From an uncultured Eubacteriales bacterium (GTDB lineage: Bacteria; Bacillota; Clostridia; Peptostreptococcales; Anaerovoracaceae), in contig ONRQ01000007.1 of assembly GCA_900320285.1 (NCBI GenBank), positions 49,036 through 113,035 on the forward strand: 64,000 nucleotides of DNA, written 5' to 3'. The translations under genes and the position numbers were made by a program. Within the stretch, counting starts at the first letter, position 1, and every line of letters begins with the position of its first letter. Of the stretch, positions 34,381 through 41,633 are shown in pieces. The notes beneath the pieces are model-generated. The model ran no database searches and was not told the DNA's origin. It was given only the letters and a program-made list of their open reading frames with translations.

Positions 34381-35141
34381 TGGCTGAAGAAAAGAAAGTC
34401 TATACCAGGACCAAAGGTATCATAGAAGGTGCGGTATCCGGATTCTGCCCGGGCTGCATGCACAGCACGATCCACAAGATCATCGGCGAGGCTGCTGAAG
34501 AGCTCGGACAGCTCGACAACCTCGTAAGAGTAGAGGGCGTAGGATGCTGCGGACTCGGACAGTTCTACGTGACATGCGATGAGACTATCGCTGCTCACGG
34601 CAGAGCCGGCGCTGTTGCAACAGGCATCAAGAGATCGTCCCCGAACTCGCTCGTATACACATATCAGGGCGACGGAGACCTCGCGGCTATCGGACTCGCT
34701 GAGACACTCTCGGCTGCCAACAGAGGTGAGAACTTCACAGTTATCTTCGTAAACAACGGTATCTACGGCATGACAGGCGGCCAGATGGCTCCTACAACGC
34801 TCATAGGCATGAAGTCGACAACGACACCGGGCGGCCGTAATCCTGAAGAGCATGGCTATCCGATGCACATGAGCGAGATCATCAACCAGCTGACAGCTCC
34901 TTACTACATCGAGAGAGTCAGCTGCGATACACCGCAGAACGTCATTAAGGCAAGAAACGCCATCAAGAAGGCATTCAAGTATCAGCTCGAAGGAAAGGGC
35001 TATTCGATCGTCGAGATCGTTACAAGCTGCCCTACAAACTGGGGACTTGATCCTCTGAAGTCACTCGACTTCCTGAGAGAGAAGATGTTTGCTGAATATC
35101 CTCTCGGAGTATTCAGAGACGGCGGAGAGAAGAAGCAATAG
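34380..35141 (+). CDS. 2-oxoacid:ferredoxin oxidoreductase beta subunit (TPP-binding)
   Basis: A 253-residue subunit that holds thiamine diphosphate and the substrate. The FCPGCMHSTIHKIIGEA and GVGCCG motifs give cysteines near the active site, and the TPP/magnesium motif is GDGDLAAIGLAETL followed by NNGIYGMTGGQMAPTT. It resembles VOR/KOR enzymes acting on branched 2-oxoacids or 2-oxoglutarate; specificity is not decided. Its ATG overlaps the alpha-subunit stop by one base. Confidence 0.93.
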   Translation: MAEEKKVYTRTKGIIEGAVSGFCPGCMHSTIHKIIGEAAEELGQLDNLVRVEGVGCCGLGQFYVTCDETIAAHGRAGAVATGIKRSSPNSLVYTYQGDGDLAAIGLAETLSAANRGENFTVIFVNNGIYGMTGGQMAPTTLIGMKSTTTPGGRNPEEHGYPMHMSEIINQLTAPYYIERVSCDTPQNVIKARNAIKKAFKYQLEGKGYSIVEIVTSCPTNWGLDPLKSLDFLREKMFAEYPLGVFRDGGEKKQ

Positions 35142-35151
35142 GAGGTAAACC

Positions 35152-35700
35152 ATGGAAAGAAATCTTATGATCGCCGGATTCGGCGGACAGGGAGTTATGA
35201 CGATGGGTAAGCTTCTGGCTGAGGCAACTTCTCAGGCTACAGACCTCAACGTCACATTCTTCCCTTCATACGGCGCTGCCATGAGAGGCGGCACAGCTAA
35301 CTGCTATGTAGTTATTTCGGATGATCCGATCGGAGCACCTGTCAGCTACAGCCTCGAGGACCTCGTGGTAATGAACGGACCGTCGCTGCACAAGTTCATC
35401 GACAACCTCAAACCGGGCGGAAACCTCTTTGTGAACAGCACGATCGTTACAGATCCTGTCGACAGAGATGACATCAACATCATCGAGGCTCCTGTAACAC
35501 AGATGTCCATCGACATCGGCAACCCGAGAGCACTCAACGTTATCATGCTTGGTGTATACGTCGGCGCTACAAATGCAGTTCCACCTGAAGTAATCGAGAA
35601 GGGAATTGCTCACAAGTTTGCAAAGAAGCCGAAACTCATCGACCCTAATGTAGAAGCGTTCAGAATGGGTCTTGAGATCGGAAAGGCACAGGCGAAATAA
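35152..35700 (+). CDS. 2-oxoacid:ferredoxin oxidoreductase gamma subunit
   Basis: A 182-residue subunit with the N-terminal LMIAGFGGQGVMTMGKLLAEA and MRGGTANCYVVISD motifs typical of the gamma chain, which binds coenzyme A in related enzymes. RBS GGAGG is ten bases before the ATG and 10 bp separate it from the beta subunit. It is the last gene before the terminator. Confidence 0.93.
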   Translation: MERNLMIAGFGGQGVMTMGKLLAEATSQATDLNVTFFPSYGAAMRGGTANCYVVISDDPIGAPVSYSLEDLVVMNGPSLHKFIDNLKPGGNLFVNSTIVTDPVDRDDINIIEAPVTQMSIDIGNPRALNVIMLGVYVGATNAVPPEVIEKGIAHKFAKKPKLIDPNVEAFRMGLEIGKAQAK

Positions 35701-35737
35701 CTTCGTTTTTAAACAACACGCTGCATGGTGCGGCAAG

Positions 35738-35772
35738 CCTAAGCTTCATAATACGAAGCTTAGGTTTTTTTA
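35738..35772 (+). terminator. Terminator of the oxidoreductase operon
   Basis: Ten-base-pair arms CCTAAGCTTC and GAAGCTTAGG with a seven-base loop, followed by eight T residues. Very strong. Confidence 0.95.
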
Positions 35773-35785
35773 TTGTTGCAGAGCA

Positions 35786-36059
35786 TTTGGGACGGAAGTT
35801 TTACCATTAGAGCACCTGTAGACTTCCGTCCTAGGAGCCCGTTTTCGACATTTGGGACGGAAGTTTTACCATTAGAGAGCCTGCTGACTTCCGTCCCGGA
35901 AGCCCGTTTTCAGCGTTTGGGACGGAAGTTTTACTATCAGAGCACCTGCAGACTTCCGTCCCGGAAGCCCGTTTTCGCCGTTTGGGACGGAAGTTTTACT
36001 ATCAGAGCACCTATAGACTTCCGTCCTAGGAGCCCGTTTTCGGCATTTGGGACGGAAGC
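35786..36059. repeat. 65-bp tandem repeat array, hairpin in each unit
   Basis: Four full units start at 35786, 35851, 35916 and 35981, and a fifth, partial copy at 36046 ends at about 36059. Every unit contains the 10-bp inverted pair GGACGGAAGT/ACTTCCGTCC around a 22-nt loop and ends with AGCCCGTTTTC. Units 1 and 4 share CTAGGAG after the right arm, units 2 and 3 share CCGGAAG. Loop variants (ACCATTAGAG or ACTATCAGAG) also differ between early and late copies. The array lies between two terminators (35738-35772 and 36101-36126) with no gene. An open frame across it reads the repeat and is not a credible protein. Confidence 0.9.
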
Positions 36060-36100
36060 ATCATTACCGAAATATGTGTGTGCTGATTACGGGCATCAGA

Positions 36101-36126
36101 AAACCCAAGCTTTTACACTTGGGTTT
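36101..36126. terminator. Hairpin after the repeat array
   Basis: Nine-base-pair arms AAACCCAAG and CTTGGGTTT with an eight-base loop; T-rich on the plus side and, read on the minus strand, followed by TCTGATG. It closes the repeat region and faces the convergent gene at 36182. Confidence 0.65.
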
Positions 36127-36181
36127 ATCTAATGTCAAAAACTATATCGCTATTACAAAATCCTGCTTTTTTATGTGAGCC

Positions 36182-36619
36182 TCACTTCTTTCCTTTATTG
36201 GATAATGCAGCAAGAGTATTGGCTGTTTTTTCGAACGGAGCCGAATAGTACGACTTGCCTGTCTTTCTGCGTTTATTTTTGAAATACGGAAGCCTGTTCC
36301 AGAGCATCGAAGGGGCCCCGACTGCCAGGAGATAAAATGGCCCGAGTATGAGCGACTGGATAGTATGACCATATTCATGCTCGAGGAGGAACCTTCCTGC
36401 GTTCCCGCCGGCCCTGCGCGGTACAAATATGAATTTGCCGAGAGATATTCCGGTATCCTTGTCCCATGCAGTGGCTTTTGCGCCTCTGTAATCGAAGTGA
36501 TCATCTTTACGGTGCGCAGCATAAAGAGCCGCTCCGATCAGAGTCTGAGGCAGACCCCAGGTCCACTGAGCGGCGGTATAGGCATGCTTTTTCAGTTTTC
36601 TGCTGCGCGGTTTCTTCAT
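36182..36619 (-). CDS. Small HEYGH-motif putative zinc metalloprotease-like protein
   Basis: About 145 residues from the ATG at 36619. It contains LLEHEYGHTIQS, an HExxH zinc-ligand motif, followed by a hydrophobic segment (LILGPFYLLAVGAPSMLW) and a basic tail. An upstream hydrophobic part (GLPQTLIGAALYAA) may be a second membrane contact. Similar short proteins occur in many bacteria without known role. No clear RBS is seen at this start; a TTG at 36691 would add 24 residues. Confidence 0.65.
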   Translation of the reverse strand: MKKPRSRKLKKHAYTAAQWTWGLPQTLIGAALYAAHRKDDHFDYRGAKATAWDKDTGISLGKFIFVPRRAGGNAGRFLLEHEYGHTIQSLILGPFYLLAVGAPSMLWNRLPYFKNKRRKTGKSYYSAPFEKTANTLAALSNKGKK

Positions 36620-36651
36620 GGTACTAATGATATCATAATCTGCTGTATTAA

Positions 36652-36660
36652 TGTTATAAT
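36652..36660 (+). promoter_or_regulatory. Extended -10 promoter upstream of the GNAT gene
   Basis: TGTTATAAT, an extended -10 element, lies 59 bp ahead of the small reading frame at 36719 and may serve it and the acetyltransferase gene. Confidence 0.45.
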
Positions 36661-36718
36661 ATGCAGCAAGGTTGATCGGCCGGACCGGCAACAGGACGAA
36701 CCGCCTGGAGGGAATAAC

Positions 36719-36880
36719 ATGTCAGATAAAAAAAAGAACAGCAAAAATACTGGCGCTGATCATAACAATGATCATGCTGCTTTCAGGATACACTTGGCGG
36801 CGAGATCGGCCCGGAATATGCAGACCCTTACGGGCAGGGCAGGATCAGGATCATCCAGTAGAAAAGGAGTGATGATATGA
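36719..36880 (+). pseudogene. Possible decayed small lipoprotein or secreted peptide gene
   Basis: An ATG at 36719 with GGAGGG upstream starts MSDKKK, then hits an A8 run. In the frame as read the remaining residues look random. Skipping one A gives KRTAKILALIITMIMLLSG, a good signal sequence, and a further shift after GGAT gives DTLGGEIGPEYADPYGQGRI and a stop at 36863. Together this resembles a short lipoprotein with two frame lesions, the second of which could have removed the lipobox cysteine. This reconstruction is tentative. Confidence 0.35.
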
Positions 36881-37335
36881 GTGATTATTCATTGAGGCCA
36901 ATGGAAGCTCCTGACAGGGAAGAAGTGATAAGGATGATGCGGGAGTTCTACGCGTCAGAGGCTGTACTTTCGAATGGTTCCGAAGAGATATTCAATAATG
37001 ATGTTGATGCATGTGTTTCGGATAATCCGTTTGCTTCGGGATATGTCTTTACCCGTGAAGACGGAAGCATCTGCGGCTATTCGATGCTGGCTCACAGCTT
37101 CAGTACTGAATATGGCAGGCCGGTCATATGGGTAGAGGACCTTTTCATCGAAGAAGAGGCGAGAGGCCGGGGCCTGGGTGCTGCATTATTTGATCTTGTA
37201 AATGAGAAATACCCTGATCATATCCACAGGCTTGAAGTGGAAGAGACCAACCTGCGTGCCATCAGGACATATACAAAGAAAGGATTTGAGGCTCTCCGGT
37301 ATGCAGAAATGATACGGAAGCCGGAAAACAAATAG
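36877..37335 (+). CDS. GNAT family N-acetyltransferase
   Basis: A 152-residue acetyltransferase with the acetyl-CoA-binding motif VEDLFIEEEARGRGLGAALFDLV and the C-terminal LEVEETNLRAIRTYTKKGFEAL. The N terminus (YSLRPMEAPDREEVIRMMREFY) and overall length fit the small-molecule or peptide acetylating members. Substrate unknown. The RBS AAAAGGAG overlaps the preceding decayed frame. Confidence 0.9.
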   Translation: MSDYSLRPMEAPDREEVIRMMREFYASEAVLSNGSEEIFNNDVDACVSDNPFASGYVFTREDGSICGYSMLAHSFSTEYGRPVIWVEDLFIEEEARGRGLGAALFDLVNEKYPDHIHRLEVEETNLRAIRTYTKKGFEALRYAEMIRKPENK

Positions 37336-37336
37336 A

Positions 37337-37365
37337 ATGACATCGCTTGCGCCGTTTGCTATAAT
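37337..37365 (+). promoter_or_regulatory. Promoter of the small membrane protein and metG
   Basis: ATGACA at 37337-37342, 17-bp spacer and TATAAT at 37360-37365. The sequence TTGCGCC, then TTTG, then CTATAATTGT around the -10 box matches that near 18566-18590. Confidence 0.65.
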
Positions 37366-37407
37366 TGTAATGTTAGCTTGCAGAAAGATACTGCAAAGGA
37401 GAATAAA

Positions 37408-37578
37408 ATGAAACCTAATACAAAAATCGAGATATCCGTATTCGGAGCACTGGTAATAAGCGCAGCTATCTGGGCTCTTGCAGTTGCTACATCCAGACTT
37501 GTGGATTCATTCGTATCGGAAGGCGAGTCCGGCAGCGGTGACTGGAGCGTAGACGAAAAGGAATACGGTACAAACTAG
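37408..37578 (+). CDS. Small single-pass membrane protein of unknown function
   Basis: A 56-residue protein: MKPNTKIEISVFGALVISAA begins the single hydrophobic helix (about residues 9-28), followed by an acidic tail (SEGESGSGDWSVDEKEYGTN). AAAGGAG is seven bases before the ATG at 37408; the open frame upstream lacks an RBS. It sits 29 bp before metG. Function not recognised. Confidence 0.65.
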   Translation: MKPNTKIEISVFGALVISAAIWALAVATSRLVDSFVSEGESGSGDWSVDEKEYGTN

Positions 37579-37607
37579 AAGCTCTCATTCGAGCGGGAAG
37601 GAAGACA

Positions 37608-39197
37608 ATGGAGAACAAAGGAACTTACTACATCTCAACACCTATCTACTATCCGAGTTCAAATCTTCACATCGGACATACTTACTGTACAGTCATGGCA
37701 GACGCTATGGCGCGTTTCAAAAGACTTCAGGGATATGACGTCATGTTTCTGACAGGTACCGATGAGCACGGACAGAAGATCCAGACAAAGGCGATCGAAA
37801 AAGGCGTTACCCCGCAGGAATACGTCGATGAGATCGTTGCCGGTATAAAGGATCTGTGGGCAACCATGGAGATCTCGTATGACGATTTCATCAGGACTAC
37901 AGAACCGAGGCACATGGAGAGAGTGCAGAAGATCTGGCAGAGGATGTATGATAAGGGAGATATCTATCTTGGCGCATACGAGGGACTTTACTGCAAGGAA
38001 TGCGAGGCGTTCTGGACTGAGTCTCAGCTCGTGAACGGATGCTGCCCTGACTGCGGCAGACCGGTCACAAAGGCGAGCGAGCCGGCTTATTTCTTCAGAA
38101 TGTCAAAATATGCCGACAGACTTCTCGAGGAGTTCAGGGAAAACCCGGACTTCCTGGTGCCTGAGACAAGACGCAATGAGATGGTAGCCTTTGTAGAGCA
38201 GGGCATGGAAGACCTCTGCGTATCGCGTTCTTCATTCGACTGGGGAATTCCGGTACCTAATGATCCAAAGCACGTCATGTATGTATGGGTCGATGCGCTT
38301 TCAAACTACGTCACAGCTCTCGGCGGACCGGATGACTGCGAGAAGTTCAACAAATACTGGCCTTGCGACTGCCACCTGGTGGGCAAGGAGATCGTAAGAT
38401 TCCACTCGCTAATCTGGCCTGCAATGCTCATGAGCGCTGATCTGCCTATTCCAAAGCAGGTAAGGGGACACGGATGGCTCCTGCTTGGCGGCGAGAAGGT
38501 TTCGAAGTCAAAGGCGGCAAAGGGACAGGATGTAATTGATCCTGTAGTACTGATCGACCGTTACGGCATTGACGCACTCAAGTATTTCCTGCTCCGTGAG
38601 TACACATTCGGACAGGACGGCATCTTCACAAATGAAGTAATGCTGAAGAGAATGAACTTCGACCTGGCAAACGATCTTGGTAACCTGCTCTCCAGAACGG
38701 TCAGCATGATCAAGAAGTACTGCGGAGGAATCGTTCCTGCTGCAGCTACAAGAGATGAGATCGACGACGAACTCATAGCTCTTGCTACTTCGACAGCTGA
38801 CAGAGTGTCTGAGAAAATGGATCAGTTCCAGTTCAACATGGCGCTTGAGGAGATATGGGTTCTCATCAGACGTGCCAATAAATACATCGATGAAAAGACA
38901 CCTTGGGTGCTTGCAAAAGATGAGTCAAAGAAAACAGAGCTCGATACAGTTATGAGAAACCTTGCGGAGGCTCTCAGAATAGTCTCGATACTGATTGTTC
39001 CGTTCATGCACACCACTTCGGAGCGCATGAGAGACCAGCTCGGACTCGCGGACAAGCCGGCTGTATGGGAAGACGCTTTCGAGTTCTACCAGATGGAAGG
39101 CGTTGAGACTCATAAGGGCGACATGCTCTTCCCTAGACTCGACATCGACAAGGAACTCGAAGAACTCTACGCGTTAGGCGAAGCTGCCAGAGCATAG
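37608..39197 (+). CDS. metG: Methionyl-tRNA synthetase
   Basis: A 529-residue class I synthetase. The HIGH signature is HIGHTYCTV, the KMSKS loop reads KVSKSKAAKG, and a zinc knuckle CKEC/CPDC lies in the connective domain. It lacks the C-terminal tRNA-binding (Arc1p-like) domain present in longer MetG proteins. The final 130 residues form the anticodon-binding helical domain. Confidence 0.95.
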   Translation: MENKGTYYISTPIYYPSSNLHIGHTYCTVMADAMARFKRLQGYDVMFLTGTDEHGQKIQTKAIEKGVTPQEYVDEIVAGIKDLWATMEISYDDFIRTTEPRHMERVQKIWQRMYDKGDIYLGAYEGLYCKECEAFWTESQLVNGCCPDCGRPVTKASEPAYFFRMSKYADRLLEEFRENPDFLVPETRRNEMVAFVEQGMEDLCVSRSSFDWGIPVPNDPKHVMYVWVDALSNYVTALGGPDDCEKFNKYWPCDCHLVGKEIVRFHSLIWPAMLMSADLPIPKQVRGHGWLLLGGEKVSKSKAAKGQDVIDPVVLIDRYGIDALKYFLLREYTFGQDGIFTNEVMLKRMNFDLANDLGNLLSRTVSMIKKYCGGIVPAAATRDEIDDELIALATSTADRVSEKMDQFQFNMALEEIWVLIRRANKYIDEKTPWVLAKDESKKTELDTVMRNLAEALRIVSILIVPFMHTTSERMRDQLGLADKPAVWEDAFEFYQMEGVETHKGDMLFPRLDIDKELEELYALGEAARA

Positions 39198-39229
39198 AGC
39201 AGAAAAGAAAAGTAAAAACGGAGTTTAAA

Positions 39230-39275
39230 GAAAAGTGTACATGAAATCAGATAAATGACTTTTTGTACACTTTTC
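39230..39275 (+). promoter_or_regulatory. Long intergenic hairpin between metG and tatD
   Basis: Twelve-base perfect arms GAAAAGTGTACA (39230-39241) and TGTACACTTTTC (39264-39275) around a 22-nt loop, ending nine bases before the tatD ATG. No T run follows. It could hinder ribosome access to tatD or stabilise the metG transcript end; read from sequence only. Confidence 0.55.
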
Positions 39276-39283
39276 AGGTTTAT

Positions 39284-40123
39284 ATGGGTAATAAAATGCT
39301 GTTTGACGCACATACACATCTGAATTTTGAAAAGTATACGGAAGAAGAAAGGCGTGAACTTGCTTCCGAAATAGAAGCGTCTGATGTTTCATATATCGTT
39401 GACGTGGCAGATTGCGTTGACTCGGCAGTACAGGCACTGAAGGATGCTGATGACTATCCGTGGTGCTATGCCGCGGTAGGGATACACCCTGATCACGCAT
39501 CGACCTATACGGATGCTGACATTGAGGAAATAAGAAAGCTGGCGGCTCATCCTAAAGCAGTGGCTATAGGAGAGATCGGACTCGATTTCTACTACGGCAC
39601 GGATGACAGGGAAGAACAGCAGGAACTGTTCAGAAAGCAGATAAGGCTGGCTAATGAGCTCAGGATGCCGATCATGATACATTCACGTGACGCGCATAAG
39701 CTTACAATGGACATCCTGAAAGAGGAGGGAGCCTTCTCAGATGAAAGAAAGTCCTGGTTTTCACCCAGGATAGTCGAAGGGAAGGAGGTGCCTGACGCGC
39801 GCGTACAGATGCACTGCTTTTCCGGTTCGCCGGAGCTGGCACTTGAATACGTGAAGCTGGGCGCCACCATGTCACTCGGAGGTCCTGTCACATTCAAAAA
39901 TGGCAAAAAGGCTGCTGAAGTAGTCAGACAGCTGCCGATCGAATACCTTATGTCAGAAACAGATGCGCCATATATGGCGCCGGTGCCTCTGCGCGGCCGG
40001 CCGAACAAATCGCCATACATAGAACACATAGTCAGACGTATGGCACTGCTGAAAGATATGGATTACGAAGAAACAGCCGAAATACTGACAGAAAACGGCA
40101 GACATTTCTTTGGCATCAGATAA
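39284..40123 (+). CDS. tatD: TatD family metal-dependent hydrolase
   Basis: About 279 residues. TatD-family TIM-barrel DNase/hydrolase: FDAHTHLNF (HxH), GEIGLDFYYG (Glu), PIMIHSRDAH, MHCFSGSPE and SETDAPYMAP carry the metal-binding residues. The ATG at 39284 has CAGG upstream; one at 39296 (MLFDAHTH) is an alternative. It overlaps nothing and is followed by tilS after 7 bp. Confidence 0.9.
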   Translation: MGNKMLFDAHTHLNFEKYTEEERRELASEIEASDVSYIVDVADCVDSAVQALKDADDYPWCYAAVGIHPDHASTYTDADIEEIRKLAAHPKAVAIGEIGLDFYYGTDDREEQQELFRKQIRLANELRMPIMIHSRDAHKLTMDILKEEGAFSDERKSWFSPRIVEGKEVPDARVQMHCFSGSPELALEYVKLGATMSLGGPVTFKNGKKAAEVVRQLPIEYLMSETDAPYMAPVPLRGRPNKSPYIEHIVRRMALLKDMDYEETAEILTENGRHFFGIR

Positions 40124-40130
40124 AAACATT

Positions 40131-41558
40131 ATGAAACGGAACTATATTATTGACACTATCATAGACAACGGACTTATTCCGCCGGCGTCGGCAGTCATTG
40201 TCGGCGTATCTGGCGGACCTGATTCGCTGTGCCTGCTGCACTCTCTTAACAGTATTGCGGATATGTACGATATGATCCTTATTCCGGTGCATGTGAATCA
40301 CATGCTCAGGCCCGAAGCTTATGAGGAGAGCATGCATCTGAGCGACATCTGCGAACGCATGGATCTCGAACTGAGGATCTATGAGGCATCCTGCAAAGAT
40401 GTTGCCGAAGAGCTTCGAATTTCCGTTGAAGAGGCCGGCAGACAGGTGAGATATCAGATCTTCGACGAGGTAGCCGCCGAGCTTGAGGAAAACGGAGTAC
40501 CGGCAGAGAAAATAGTCATCGCCTTAGCTCATAATGCAGATGACCAGGCGGAGACAGTTCTCTTCAGGCTTATCCGCGGTACGGGTCCTCATGGACTGGC
40601 AGGGATCCCTGCGGCAAGAATGTCTGAGTCGGGTTATCTTATAGTGCGCCCGCTCCTGAGCGTAGAGCGCAGGGACATCGAAGCCTACATTGCGGAAAAC
40701 AAGCTGAAACCGAATATCGACAAGTCCAACGATGAGAATACATATACCCGCAACAGAATCAGAAATGAGCTTATCCCATATCTGGAAAAGAACTACAACC
40801 CTAAGATAAAGGATAATCTCAGACGCTACGCGGATCTTGCATATATGGATGACAGTCTGCTCAGGGATATCGCGCTGAGCGACTACATTGACTGTGTTGA
40901 AGTCAGTGGTGAAAAAGAGGAGGCGGTTCTTGACATAACAAGACTCAAGGATAACCCGCCTTCGATAAACAGCCGCATTGTCGGTCTGATTTTCGAACTG
41001 CTCAGGCTCGACGACAGTGTTACTTTTGAAACTGTATCGTCGGTGACCGGACTCATATACAGCGATCATCCTTCGGCGGGGATTGACCTTCCTTATGGCA
41101 TCAGAGCCCGCAGGGTATATGACAGGATCATCTTTTCCGCTGATGAAGAGAACATTCTTCCGGATGAAAGCATCGCCATCTACCCAAGAGTGCTGATGGC
41201 AAAGGAATTTGCTCCTGATGAGGACACTCCGTATGCTGCCTTCGACTTTGATGCATTCAACGCGGAATACCCGGGCAGGATCGGTGATATAGAGCTCCGC
41301 ACAAGGCGTGAGGGTGACTATCTGCCTATGAAACAGGGAAGAAAAAAGATCCAGGATCTTCTTGTGGATTCAAAAGTCAGAAAAGCTGCCAGAGACAGCA
41401 TTCTGATGGCATGCATAGACAGCGAAGTGCTCTGGGTGCTTCCGAGTGAGTATTTTGCAGGTGAAACTGAGAAGACAAAAGGAAGGTTTTCACCAAAATT
41501 TCATATAACAGATGCAACTAAGAGAGTTCTTTTGATTGAACTGGATGAGTCAATATGA
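40131..41558 (+). CDS. tilS: tRNA(Ile)-lysidine synthase
   Basis: About 475 residues. The PP-loop ATP-pyrophosphatase motif VGVSGGPDSLCLLHSL begins the N-terminal domain, with HNADDQAETVLFRLIRGTG and RNRIRNELIPYLEKNYNP typical of TilS. The C-terminal domain has RTRREGDYLPMKQGRKKIQDLLVDSKV. It turns the wobble cytidine of tRNA-Ile(CAU) into lysidine. The start ATG lacks a clear RBS, and the frame upstream overlaps tatD. Confidence 0.93.
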   Translation: MKRNYIIDTIIDNGLIPPASAVIVGVSGGPDSLCLLHSLNSIADMYDMILIPVHVNHMLRPEAYEESMHLSDICERMDLELRIYEASCKDVAEELRISVEEAGRQVRYQIFDEVAAELEENGVPAEKIVIALAHNADDQAETVLFRLIRGTGPHGLAGIPAARMSESGYLIVRPLLSVERRDIEAYIAENKLKPNIDKSNDENTYTRNRIRNELIPYLEKNYNPKIKDNLRRYADLAYMDDSLLRDIALSDYIDCVEVSGEKEEAVLDITRLKDNPPSINSRIVGLIFELLRLDDSVTFETVSSVTGLIYSDHPSAGIDLPYGIRARRVYDRIIFSADEENILPDESIAIYPRVLMAKEFAPDEDTPYAAFDFDAFNAEYPGRIGDIELRTRREGDYLPMKQGRKKIQDLLVDSKVRKAARDSILMACIDSEVLWVLPSEYFAGETEKTKGRFSPKFHITDATKRVLLIELDESI

Positions 41559-41561
41559 TAA

Positions 41562-41610
41562 AATTTGTGCTCGGGACACAAATTACGCGGCTTTTTTAGT
41601 GCCGCTTTTT
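41562..41610 (+). terminator. Hairpin pair between tilS and ftsH
   Basis: AATTTGTG/CACAAATT (41562-41584) is followed by a terminator GCGGC-TTTTTTAGT-GCCGC-TTTTT (41587-41610). The unit lies 24 bp before the ftsH start, so it could be either the tilS terminator or an attenuator of ftsH. Confidence 0.6.
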
Positions 41611-41633
41611 AGAAAAAGAAAGGAAATTAAGAT

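Noticed and set aside
35786-36059. CRISPR array
   Set aside because: Repeat and spacer parts are both almost identical between units, the unit is 65 bp and no cas genes occur nearby.
35773-36132. Open frame reading through the 65-bp repeats, a repetitive 119-residue protein
   Set aside because: It simply translates the nucleotide repeat, has no RBS and no conserved composition; the array is better seen as DNA/RNA structure.
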